Below, piece by piece: positions 10,873 to 22,806 of a stretch of DNA of 64,000 bases; positions within the stretch are counted from its first letter, which is position 1; every line of letters starts with the position of its first letter. The DNA is from Eremophila alpestris peregrina (lineage: Eukaryota; Chordata; Aves; Passeriformes; Alaudidae): assembly GCA_009792885.1 (NCBI GenBank), contig WMCF01000110.1, positions 1,714,565 to 1,778,564 of the forward strand. The letters are read 5' to 3'. Below the pieces are notes generated by a model. That model was not told the origin of the DNA. It ran no database searches and saw only the letters and a list, made by a program, of their open reading frames with translations. The position numbers were made by a program, and so were the translations under genes.

Positions 10873-11670
10873 AGAATAACACCATTTAGGATAATTAGGA
10901 TAACAATAAAGAGTGTTACCTAAACTGATGGAAGTCCTGGGGTCTAAAGAGGATGGAAAAGAGTGACATGGAGAGATCCAGGAACCTGTTTGTCTATGAG
11001 GATGAGAAGATTCCACCATTCATTCAGGGATTGAAAAAACATGGATGTGTACAAAAAATTCAAAAAAGAATTTTAGTACATTTGCTTCCTGCCCAAGGAA
11101 GCATTGCTGTTCTTGGAGAAGTGGATTGTAGTGTGAAGTTAAGTGGAAAGAGGGAGTTTGCATAGGAGTTTATGTAAACCCCTTAATTTATAGTGCTTAC
11201 AGTCTGAGATTGAAGGAAAAAAAATCCTTTGATAACAGGATGTGTTATGAAAGAATTTTCCAATGCCAATTCTGTTAAAGGAACAATTTTATAGAGAAAA
11301 TGTTTCTACTATGGGTGACTAAACTATCTGCTGCAGGGTCTCAGTAAAGACACCATGCCAGAATTAAAATGGTATATAACAATTCAATTAATGGTATTTG
11401 AGTCCTTGTTTTAAGATAAAAAATATTATTAAAATACTTAGATATACTGAACTTCTACAGAGAACAAAGAAGCCTCCAAGTCTTGGCTTTCCAAAATAGG
11501 CAAGCATCAAGAATGCTGTGGTATAATGGAAATCTTCAGATTTACTGAGATGCATGTAGACCTCATGGTATCTTCCAGTATCTGAAGGGGACCTGATGGG
11601 AAGCCAGAGAGGGACACTTTGGTAGGAACTGCAGTGAGAGGACAAGGAGTAAAGGGTAAAAATTGAAATA
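10873..11670. other. unclassified non-coding stretch
   Basis: A 70-codon plus-strand frame (10953-11165) and an 85-codon minus-strand frame (11388-11645) are present; neither resembles a known family. No repeat recognised. Confidence 0.35.
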
Positions 11671-11870
11671 AGAGAAATTTAGGTTAGGTAGAATTTGTTT
11701 TCACTGTGATGGTGGTGGTGAGACACTGGAACAGGTTGCTCAGGGAGGTTGTGGATGCCCCAAATCTGGAAGTGTTCAAGGCCAGGTGGGATAAGGCCTT
11801 GAGCAGCCTGGCCTAGTGAGAGGTGTCCTGCCTGGGAGGATGATTGTTAAGGTCCCTTCCTTAATTTCAG
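11671..11870 (+). mobile_element. CR1 LINE 3' fragment
   Basis: The blocks CACTGGAACAGGTTGCTCAG (11724-11743), GGCCTAGTGAGAGGTGTCCT and GTTAAGGTCCCTTCC are the usual CR1 3' region in order. The octamer tail is missing or eroded after 11865. It is truncated at the 5' side near 11671. Confidence 0.85.
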
Positions 11871-11941
11871 ATCCTCCCTAATGATCTCAGAAACTTAGTC
11901 AATGTAAGGTTTTTTGTTGTCATCAGAGTCCATGAAAATTG

Positions 11942-11963
11942 CACACACACACACACACACACA
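11942..11963. repeat. (CA)n microsatellite
   Basis: Eleven uninterrupted CA units, followed by a short T run. Confidence 0.95.
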
Positions 11964-14900
11964 TTTTTCTCCCAAAGCACATTTTGTCTAATTTGCCTGC
12001 AGAAACCCATATGGGGCAAAAATCTGTCTTACTGTGTTACTTCAATTTATTCTGTTTGTTACATTGAATTTTTTGGTAGATTTATCACATTGATATTCAA
12101 TTCTCTAGAAGCATTTCATACATGTACAGCTTAGAGGATGAAATTAACTTCCAAATACTGTTGTCTGTGAAAATAGGTTGTTGCCTTTGTGCAACCTCAA
12201 AGCACTTAGATTAGATTTCTCAGTAAAGACTCTGTAAGGAAAATACAGTATGAAAACAGAGCCCCATGATACATATTATTAAAATGCAAAATTTTATCAG
12301 TTTTTCTAGTCTTCTAACTATGTAAAATGAGCAAGAAATTAGCTTGGCAAAAAAGTTGGCAGATTCTATAGGTCATGATACTTCTGGTCAACATTACCTT
12401 TGTCATGACAGGGTCAGTAAAAGCCCTGGGTAAAGCATCAAGCTTACTTTTTGGTGTTTCTTGAACCATTACATGTACGAGCTCTAAATGATCACTGACA
12501 ATGGTGGAACCTGTGGCTGTAATGAAACATGTTTGCAAACCACATGTCATATGCATGGAAACCACAATAAAAATGCAAAAGCAAATAATAACCTGTGGTG
12601 GGACATATACTTGAAGTGAAACAAGTGTTTGAAAAGTCCATTGTGTCCTTTGAATGGAAGACACAGTATAAAGGAAAAAGCAGACAAAACTGCCCTGGTT
12701 TTTGAGCAAAGAGTGCATCAATTCCAAAGCACAAAGCAATTTTAGTTGCCCTTCTAGCAAAATGCTGGCAGGCTTCTGTCTAAACAGTTCTTGACTTGCT
12801 CTGTACTCTAAAGAGCCAGTAACTCATATGGACATTTTCTGTCCTGTCTGAGGGCTTAGTATTCTGTATGGTCTTTCTGTAACCATTTCAGGAACTGATT
12901 TTTCTCACACTGTTGAACTGGCATCTTCTCAGCCCTTTCTTTTCAACTTGTCTGGCCAGTTCTTTCTTCTTCTGCTCAATCTTCAGCTAAATGTTTCAGC
13001 AAACCTTTCTTGCATTCTTTTGATTGTGCGCTCATGATTGTGTACTCATCTCTGTTGTGATGGTCCAGGATAATTGTCTAATTTTTTCAAAATGAGCTCA
13101 TAAAATCACACAGAAGCAAACTGGATTCTGCCTTAGATGGTAAAGGTTGTACCTCACTTCATGAAAAGGAATATTTTTGATGCAATGTACTCAAATTTAT
13201 TATGTATTTATATAATGGAGTAGCTCTTTAGTAGAAATCACATCTTTATTTTTTACTGTAATTAAAGATACCCTGCTTATTTAAAAATAGTATATCCTAC
13301 TAATATTCTGCTCTGAAACTGATGACATTGGTTGCTGATTTTTAAATGCTCTGCCTGAAGAGAGCTAGTTCCTCAGTAGCAGCTTAACTTGTACTAGTAT
13401 GAAGGAAAAAGCAAATTTGTGGGCATATATATTTTAATATATGCAAAGCCTTCTTGCCCCATGTTTGGAATTTATCAGCAGCAGCAGTTAGGTAGCCAGT
13501 CCCACAAAGCTCTGAGTGAATACTTCAGAAAACATGTAATAGTAGTGCTGCTATTTGCATACCAGTAATACTAAGCTTGGAGAATGAATAATTTATTTAG
13601 AAAGTATTTCAGGTTCTTTCCTACACATGCTGTTCTCATTTGTTTAGCTACTTCTGGTGTGTTATTGTGTACTCATTTACTTCCTCCGTTTCATGATTTG
13701 TATGCATTTATTTGATTTTGGTTTCAGATACTCTTCCTACTGTTAGTTTGGCTTACATGTGTTCTCAGGCTGCACTGTTATCGAGCCTCATCTGAAGGAA
13801 ATCCCTGATGGTTCCAGCAAGGCAGAGGAACAGGTTGATGATTGCTTTTCCAAGCAAATGCTTTCTGAACAAGTCTGATTTGCTGCAACTGTTAATGGCA
13901 CACTTGAGTTGCAAAGATAACTGTGTTTTGTTGAAGTTCTCTTCATCTCTCCATAATTTATTTACTAGATATCAGCTAAAATATTAAGACATATTGAGTG
14001 CATTCAATTTTTATTACTGTTTAGGTTCAATAAAAGGCAGTGTTTGTAAGAGAAATTACCACCTATAAGCTAGTTAAAAGATAAGAAACATATTTCAAGA
14101 AGGTCTTTGATTAAAGTTTAAACTGATATCCTTCATTGCATGATGAGAAGCCAACAAAACATTTTTAAAGGCAGATAAGAGGTACCATAGAGATTGTGCT
14201 GAGTTAGATGGTGTCATAGAAGAGAAAGCATAAAAGGAATTACAGCATCAGGTTGCTACTTTGCCTGGTTAAAGTTGTGGATCTCACCTAGATATGGAGG
14301 ATGTTTTTTCATCTCAGAAAATTTAAAAATGCTGCACTTGAATTATTGAAACTCACAAGCTGCATGTGTGGTGCAGAAGTTTTTATCTGGAAAGATCTAA
14401 AATATTGTTCTCCAATAACAAGACCTTGCTGAGAGTGTCCTTGGATAAGAACTGCAACTGACTCCTGAGTTTAAAAGTTCAAGGTACAAGATGTACATGA
14501 GGTGCAAGAAATACCTCATTGAGGGACTAAAACTTCAATACAGCCCGTGACAGTAGCCTTAAATATGCAGAGATGGAAGTGTATGTTCACACTACAGAAG
14601 AAGACTGGAAAACAGATACTGTTTTATTTCTAACCACAGTTGTCTCTGTCATGTTAAGCTTCTTTCAGGTTAATTAAACAAAAAGCTCATCAGAGAAAGA
14701 GGTTATGATTCATCTTGTATGTATACAGCTTCACACTGACAGTCCTGGTCTAGTAGTGGAAATGGAAGAAAGAATACTTCTTCGCTTATGTGTTATTTTT
14801 ATTTTACAGCTAACAATGTTCAACAATTCATTTACCTGTCAGCCTGATTTTCCCATGAATGCTGACATGACTTTTTTTACCCTGTTTTCCTTTTTTTGTA

Positions 14901-17432
14901 GTGTTTTCTGCCTACAGTCTCCCTTGGGACACATTTCAATCTCTGTGTATTTTTCCTATTATCGTATAGTTTTCTGGGTTTTTTCCCATTCACTTTTCTC
15001 CTTTATTTATTACTGAAGTGGGATTTCCTTTGTGACTTTTTTCCTCTGCTGCTGCTGTATTTCTGTATTTTGCTTAGCATTACTTTTGTCTTCATCTTTT
15101 CCCTTTCCTCCTGTCTCAACAATATAGTTTGTCTCTCTGCCCATCTGCTGTTACTCTTCATCTCCCCATATGTTGTTTCTGGACAAAATCCAAAAGAGTT
15201 ATTGTGATACCCCAACAGCAAGAGCTGCAATGTTTAACTTCTTCATGCCTCTACAAGACAGCAAGACAACTTCATGCCTCTACAACACTGCCTTTGTTAA
15301 ATCCACCAGTGTAGAGCAAGCTCCTGTGAAAGATTTGCAACTTCTAAAATTTTGAGTTGTTTGCAGCCAGTTCATAAAGAATGACTGACATAGGAAGGGG
15401 TAGGATTTGAGACACAGCATGCATATTAAAATCTAATTTGTATATGTGTTCTGAAATTTATGTATAAGTTTTGGAAATGTGGCAGAGCTCAGTCTTTGCT
15501 GTTACTCAAAATGAGTACTTTTCCCACCTATTTAATTGCCTTTTTAGAGCACATGCCACTTGCCTTCACCACAGTACTCTCCACAACCAAGAATGGTAAA
15601 ACTTGCAGCTATCCTGCTGACAAGAGTAAGGCTCCATTTACCCATTACTGTGAGAAGGAGATGCTTTCTGTTCCATTGTGGTGTTTTTTTTTTTTTCGTC
15701 TGTTTCTTTGTTTTTGTTTTTTTCTCATCTGAGTATGAAACTCAATATTTTTGGGGCCAGAGGAGTTTTTACAAACAAATAATGTAGGCAAGGAGGTCTG
15801 ATACCCATTTCTGAGGTAGCAGTATATGGATAAAAGAATCTTCAGCTTAGATTAGGAAGGAGGATGGTTTCAGCCATGAGAATGCAGGGGATACCATGTG
15901 GCACATTGCATTTACATACATGACTTTTTCCCTTCCCACAGTCACCACTTGGTGTGTCAGAACAGCAGAAGTTTCAAAATATAATACTAAATGTAGACAT
16001 TATGCACAGGCTGGGATACTTACAGAGCCACCTCTGTGCTGGAATCTGATCCAAACATGATGCATCAAGCTTGTGTAAAAGAGCTTTGTGCTTTTTTCCC
16101 TTTTTCTATTGGCAAGAAGCAGCCACAGTCAGCTGTTCACAGACCCTTCATCCATTACCAAGTTAGGTTTGTCATTCCTCACCAAAAATAAAGTGTACAG
16201 TGAGCACTGATAATCAGGAACCACCTGTGTGGAGGTTCAGCAGAGGTCACCCAAATTATGAGTTGGAGTTTTGTTTTTCTTTATGTAGAACAGGGTAGGT
16301 CAGATTGATACCAGACATATGCATGTACTTTCCCTCTCCACAGGATCAGAAAAAGAGCCAAAGATTTAAATTATTTACAAAACTGGCAATTCTTTATTCT
16401 CACCTAAAAAATTTGACAGGATGTAGGAATGAGCTAGCCAGATGTATGACAGTCATGCCTCCCATATGTCCAAGATAGGTCCTGTTCAGACCCTCAGAGC
16501 AAGCTCCCATCCTTTATGCTGAAGGTGAGGGTTGATAAACAGACCAACACAGTTGCTGTTGAAGAGGTCTGCTGCAAAGGCAGTTAATTTCTATTAATCT
16601 TTAGAAAAATGTGGGACTCATTATGACAACATGTATCATCAATCTATTTTTTTCATTGAGCTGAAAGCAAAATTTTAGATATTAGTATTTAAAGATTTGG
16701 GTATGATGCTAGCAGAATTTCAGTACAGCAGTATATCTTCCTAATTCCTGAATTACTTTGAAATATTTATTATTTTAAAATCAGCAATTCTTTTCTACTG
16801 ACTTAAGAGTTATGCTGCTGTGTTTCTAGCTGTAATTCAAAACCAAAACAGTTCCTGATTATCCAACATCTATTACTAAGTCTTTAAAGTGTCAAGTTGT
16901 GTAGGGTTTTCTTTTCTTAATATGCTAAGTTAAACCAGTCTCTTTGAGAGAAATCAAAAGTACACATAGAATCTTACCAAATATATCTGCAATACTTTTC
17001 ATGGCCATAATTTCTAAGGGTATAGTAATACCCCTAAGTGACTTGCTTACAACATGGTATTCCCTGGAGAGTCTCAATCAATCAGTTTTAATTATCAGTT
17101 GTCAATTATTCAGTTAGCCTTGCAGAGAAACTTAGATCTGGGCTTTCACCAACTTTTCCTCTAGTCAGCATTAGTGTCTAACAGTCCTCTTGGCCCTCAC
17201 AAAATAGAATTTCAGTGGTAACCTCATTAATGTTAGTTCATGATACTAGAAATGAAAATAGAACCAGGAGATGGTAGCTAAAAATTATGGAGAAAATAAA
17301 AACTACAAAGGAGTCCAAATTCTATAAGTATTTTGCAGATCATTAAAATAACTCTGAAAAGGGAAACTATTTCTTTATGAAACTAACACATGCAGCAAAA
17401 AAATATTTCAATATTTGACAAATTCTAGGTAG
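11964..17432. other. unique AT-rich non-coding stretch
   Basis: No gene is supported. The largest frame is 148 codons on the minus strand (12314-12760), with no recognised domain, biased composition or plausible splice context. A 103-codon plus-strand frame (14705-15016) is phenylalanine- and serine-rich, as chance frames in T-rich DNA are. A 16-base word (CTTCATGCCTCTACAA) is duplicated at 15241-15256 and 15270-15285, a local 29-bp duplication. A T run with a G/T-rich tail lies at 15682-15722. Confidence 0.45.
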
Positions 17433-18519
17433 ATGATCTGCGGTCTACAGCTGGGCCCGTGCTACTGTTTATCAGACACTGATCATCACTTGATATCACA
17501 TTCAGAGGGAGAAAGAGGAAATCAGACCAGCAGCCCTGTGGCCACTGAAACTGCAGCTGAACTGCAGGAACAGCCCATGCCAACAGAACAGGAGGAAGAG
17601 GCAGGGCCAGAGATAATCACCCATCCCTATCCCTGGGTGAGCTGCAGAGTGTGCCAGAAGATTTCAGCCACAAGTCTGACCTGGCTGCTCCAGTGCTGCA
17701 ATATCACAGCTCATGATATGAAACTGGATGGTGATGAGGCCAAGCAGCTGGGATCCCTGTCCCAGGATGTGGGCATTGACAGGGGGATTGGGAAGAGGAC
17801 AGAAGCTCTCAGCCTTTGGAAGTGACTCCTGTCAAGTCTGAGAGAAAGGTACTCTCCCAGGGGTGATCCAGTGGTGCACCCAGGCAGGTGTGATACCATG
17901 GAGGAAGGTACCCAGGAGCTGAGAGACCTGGCTATGCTGGAGGTAATCTCTAGGGATTCAAGTAATGTGCTGTCCCCTGTAGACCCAGATGAGGTCCAGT
18001 GTGCACAGTCCGTGTGGCAGAAGTTTGTATGGAGCACATGATCATCACACACCAACTCCTTGGCATTGATGCCCATGAAAGGAGGAGAACAAACAAAGTG
18101 CTTTAGGTGATTACCTTGCTACAGCAATATGATGATCATCTTTTTTCCTCCCTGCTGATCTGCACCTTGTCTATGGAGAGACTGTCCAAGACTGTGGACA
18201 GACTCAAAAGACTTTAGCAGATTAGAGAGGAAATGCCTTATGTCCCTCCAGTATGGACCAGAGTCTCTGCAAGTACCCTTCTGCTCAAGAGAGAGGGTAC
18301 AAACCATAAGGTAACCTGTCGTTCTTGCTGTGGTACCATAGAGGGGATGTGAGGAAGTGGGATGGAAAACCCACCTCTGCTCTGGCAGCACAGGTACGTG
18401 AGCTGAGAGGAAGAACAAACATCAGAGGAAATTCAAGGATAAATGCAACTCTAGTTTCCAGCTGGCAAGTCCTCAGACAGAATCAAAGGGCTGGTGCTGT
18501 TTCCAGTCCTCATGGCTAA
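17433..18519 (+). pseudogene. decayed gag of an avian ERVL-like endogenous retrovirus
   Basis: The plus strand carries successive patterns of the gag polyprotein found in avian ERVL-like elements: DEAKQLGSLSQD (from about 17733), a TMEEG...LRDLAMLEV block, DPDEVQC followed by WQKFV, and near the end MRKWDGKP-like and AQVRELRG patterns. Gag would form the virus core, but this copy is broken. The frame of 17433-17825 is interrupted by stop codons at 17823-17825 and 18039-18041, with homology resuming in the same frame after each. At least one frame change follows between about 18080 and 18325, because the last block reads in another frame (18325-18519). No pol, env or LTR is recognised on either side, so it is an isolated fragment. 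Identity is by eye; the exact ends are uncertain. Confidence 0.75.
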
Positions 18520-19084
18520 CAGTTCAAAATTTCCATTACTTAAAAAATGTAGAATGAGCTCCTTGAACTTGCTAAAGTGAAGTTCTTCAATCACAATAAC
18601 TCTAGTTTCCACCACTGGGTATTTAAAATCACTCAGAGGACATTTATCTTTACATGACTTGTCATAAAAATGACATTGTAAAATAAAAGAAGATACGAAC
18701 ATGTAATAGTGAGGTATGGAAGCAAGGTTTGTGAAACTTTCAGGGTCTTCTGTAAAAGTATTGCAAGTGTTATAGCTAGCTTTGCTGGTTGCTTGTATTT
18801 TTGACAATGTGGATCAGGTAAAAGATTCTTTTTTCATAACACAAAGTCTGTGTTGGGTAACTTCTGCCAGTATTTATTTTTTTCATGCAGACAAGCAGTA
18901 TCTGAAAAAGACTGTTTAGCTCACTGGTTGCAGAAAATTCAGAGTTGTGCATGAGACTGGACTTAATAATTTGGGGTTGCAACCAGAACAAGATCTTATG
19001 GATCAGAATGAATAACATTATAGCTTTTGATCTGCACCTGCAAAGGGCATTAGTATATCCCATGAAGAACCAGTTATAAGATTC
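18520..19084. other. unclassified non-coding stretch
   Basis: Minus-strand frames of 118 (18451-18807) and 106 codons (18776-19096) overlap and lack any known domain. This is where pol would follow gag in an intact provirus, but I see no such sequence. Confidence 0.4.
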
Positions 19085-19210
19085 ACAGAAACTCATGTCA
19101 AGGTGGAAGGACCCAAAAGGATTGAGTCCAACTCCCTCCTCTTCACAGGACTACCTAAAATTAAATGACATGAATAAGACCATCAGCTAGATGCTCCTTG
19201 AAGGTCCAAT
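19085..19210 (-). mobile_element. CR1 LINE 3' fragment (minus strand)
   Basis: AAGGTGGAAGGACCC (19100-19114), then GAGTCCAACTCCCTCC and TGCTCCTTGAA match the reverse complement of a CR1 3' region. The right boundary is vague, between about 19205 and 19245. Confidence 0.75.
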
Positions 19211-22200
19211 AGTGTTGCTGAAAGGATAGGAAGTGACAGTTGAAATAATATTCATTTAGTGGGCTTTGGACAGCAGAGCTCTGAAAATTTCTCACTACTT
19301 ATTTCCTTAATACTCTTTAATCTTGTGCCTGATCAAGGGCTTATTGTCTTGTAGCATGTGAGCAGAACAGATTTGGACTTGTCACAGGCAGAAATTTCTA
19401 TTTGGATTATGGTGTGGATTTAGCCTTAAACTACCCATATCTTCAAGCAGAAATTCTGGAAATACAGCCTGTTACATAATGAATATGTATATTCTAACTA
19501 AATAATAACCTGCTTTAGATTGATGTGCTTTAGATTAACTTCAGATCAGTGAAACAACTACATATCAAGTGATTACCAGCCAAAACTCTTGACTCACCTT
19601 CATAGTTTATGGAGAACAGCATACTTCTAACTTATAATCAGGAGCTGCATCACCTCTTGCTGACACCTCTCTTGCATCGCTGATTGTGTGAACTTTGGCT
19701 GCATAATTTAATGTTCAGGTGACTGAAGCTGGGTTCATTGAGTCACACTCCAAGATAATTTCTGCTCAAAAAGCTGGGCAAGACAGCTACGCTGAAGTTC
19801 CCTTCTCAGGAAGTTGATTGGATGAGGGGGAGAGGTTGGTCCACAAGCATGAGAAAGGTTTTAAAAGGCCAGATGCAATGACATGAAGAGGTCTAAGCAT
19901 AAGATTGTTCCCCAAACTAGATGCTCTGTTTTCTGACTTGCTCCACTTAGCAAGACAAAATTTATCTTCTTGACTATATGCAACAACCATGCAGTGAGCA
20001 TGACTGAATGGGCTCCCATTCCCCCCTGCAGTTCAGCTCTTTGCATGTGTAAACTCACTCAAAAATAATTTATATAGTTGTATTAGTTTGCAGAACTGCC
20101 ATTTCCTGGATGCAGAATTATCTCTGTATGTGTCACTCTCAGTGCCTCTTACCTCATAATTTTTTCACATATGGTAGATGGAATTAACTAGAACATTGTC
20201 TGAGGGTGTTTCTCTTGCTGTTTCTGGATATTTCACATCTCAAGTCCTTGATGCATCATTTAAAACATACACTGATTGCTTTGGGTAAACTCCTGGGTTT
20301 AACAGTAAATTACAGTAAATCAAAAATAATTGGTGTTCAGCACTCAAATAGCAATTTCATACTATGACTTATCATTGCGACACTTCTCCCTAAGGGTCTT
20401 GAGTACCTCAGAATATTTATCCCATCAACCTAATGCAAACTATTTAAAATTACTGCAATTGCAGCTATTATTAAGTGTTATGACATGCTACGATTTTCCT
20501 CTGTAGGTGTTAGTTTTCTTCTTGTGTTCTTTTTTTTTTTTTTTTCTTCTTTTCCCGATGGTTCTCATGGAATTAAATAGTCAGAAGTCACTTCGAGCTT
20601 AAGAAGGGGTAGGTTTTAATGAACTGCCCAGAGAATGGCTGCTTGTGCTCAAGAGGAGTTAATATGTTACAACATCAACCCCACTACGGCTTGAAACACT
20701 GAGGTGTTTGAGCCTAAATGGATTTTACAGTAGAGTACATGAATGTGACTTTACAATTCATATAAAAACTTTTCCATATCATGCTCATGCATATTTCATG
20801 CATATTTTGGTATCATATCTTTTGCTTCTCTATGCAGTTTCTGACAGGGCTGAAACACTTGCTGGAGCTGTAGGTATTGTTGAGTACTACTGGCACAGTA
20901 ATGAAAAAGATGAAGATACATACTGATTTTAGAGCTTGGCCTTCCTAAACACTATGATGTTAAATGAGGACATGTTGGCAGGCTTTGTAATTGCTGGTTT
21001 TGGTTAGGTTTTTGGGATTTTTTAAAAAGAGTTTATGTCATTCATATATGAAACATATCAGCACGCATTTGTTTTCTGTGAAGATAAATGTAATTAACAT
21101 CCCCCCACATTCACCAGCATAACTTTACTGCCAACCTCCCCCATCCCCAAATCTGAGCATTACTTTACTTTTTATTTATTTTTTTTGTTAAACTAAACTC
21201 ACAGTTATTTTGATTCATTTGGAACACAAAGTCTTAATGCTCTGAATCTGCTGGGATTCTAGAGGTTAGTACATCTTCTGTGTTTTTCTTCCATTTTTTG
21301 TTTTTCTGGTGCATTGACTAGCACAAGGTTGAAAAAGCAGAAGATCTAAAAAGCTAGCAAACTGTAACTAACACAATTTCTTTGTCACTTGCTTCCATTT
21401 CCTGATCAATTCATATTACCTATATGTTTGCTTATCTACAAATCTAATATACATAATTGTCCTTTACCTGTATTAGACAATTCTTCATTCAGCATTGATC
21501 TCAGAATGTGTGATGTTTTATACCTCTTCATTTTTCTATCAGTTATGGTAAAAGTTTTTGAACAAAGCTGATAGTGACATAGTCTGAGAGCTTTGGCTAT
21601 AGAATATTTTTTCATGGGCTAAAAGCTTCTGTCTTGCTACTTTTCTTCCCTGTATTTCTTCCCCTTCTAAGTCATCCTCACTCCTGGTAAACAAGGGAGG
21701 GATCACTGTAGTGAAGACTTGCCACAAATGGCCATGCTTTCTGACAGTTCTGCAGGGGAAAGATCCCCACTGGCATTTACTGTGGCTGTGCTTGATCGAA
21801 TCCTGCAATTTGTTTTCCTTTGCTGCTCGGCAGGACGGTGCTGTGTACCTCATGCCTCCAGCCTCCATCACCAGGGAGCTCTGGCATCTTTTCAGCATCT
21901 TCAGCACTTGCATGATGTTCCACAGCAGGAGTTAGTCTTTTATCTACAGCTCAGGCAATTTTTTCTTGCAACTCTGGAAGATTATCTCCCACTGCTGGTG
22001 AAAGACCTTGAATTTCTTCTCCTCAGATTAAAGTCTCTGAAGGGATTTGTTTTGAAACATTGCTGCCTCTTTCGTTGCAGTAACTCTCATGCTTTTTAGC
22101 AGCAGGAGAAATGCATTGAGGAAAAGATTGCAAAATCTCTGGTGGCCATCCCTGCTGGTTGAGAGTACCTATTTTCATGTTTAATTCATATTTTGATTCC

Positions 22201-22626
22201 CAAAACCCTCAAAAGTGGTGTAGAAAAAACCTGTTTGCAAAAAATGTAAGCTGCTTCCAGTGACCTGGGAATTCCATTTTTTTTCAGGTACCTTTTCATA
22301 GCCTCATGTGGGAAGGATGTCACTGGGCACTGAGACCTCGGCCAGGTCTTTTGGAGCCTCATTTTGGTTATCACATACTCCACACTTCAACCAAGTCAGT
22401 GTGCATGTAATGCACCCTTTTTGTTCCATTGAAAATAAGAAACCTAAAAACCAACTAGTTGACTAGTACTTGTTTAGAAGAGATATGAACTAAAAGAGAA
22501 GCTTTTCTTCTCAAACTTATGCTAAATAGTGGTAGAATTTGGCTTGTTATTTTTTATTTCCATTTAAATTTCAGTTCTTGGGTCTACATTAATGCTTTTA
22601 AATATCTGTGTTGTCAATCTGACAGA
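19211..22626. other. unclassified non-coding stretch
   Basis: Mostly AT-rich unique DNA with a 16-base T run (20530-20545). Region 21640-22130 is less AT-rich and carries overlapping frames of 124 (minus, 21539-21913) and 126 codons (plus, 21719-22099). I recognise neither product; a decayed processed pseudogene is possible but unsupported. Confidence 0.4.
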
Positions 22627-22806
22627 GATTGCCCAGAGAAGGTGTGGCTGCTCCATCCCTGGAAGGGTTCAAGGTCAGTTTGAATGGGGCTTTGAGCAAC
22701 CTGCTCTAGTGGAAAGTGTCCCTGCCCATGTCAGGGGAGGTTGGAACTAAATTATCTCTAAGGTCTTTTCCAACCCAAACCATACTATGAGTCTATGAAT
22801 CTATGA
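22627..22806 (+). mobile_element. CR1 LINE 3' end
   Basis: The blocks CTGGAAGGGTTCAAGG (22660-22675), GGGGCTTTGAGCAACCTG and AAGGTCTTTTCCAACCC are followed by a tail of CTATGA-type octamers at 22784-22806. It is a 5'-truncated copy with an intact terminus. Confidence 0.92.

Noticed and set aside
10953..11165. 70-codon frame with a protein-like look
   Set aside because: I could not link it to any family; no flanking exon signals.
12314..12760. 148-codon minus-strand open frame, the longest in the window after the LTR-internal frame
   Set aside because: No domain, hydrophobic and cysteine pattern of chance frames in AT-rich DNA, no splice or promoter context.
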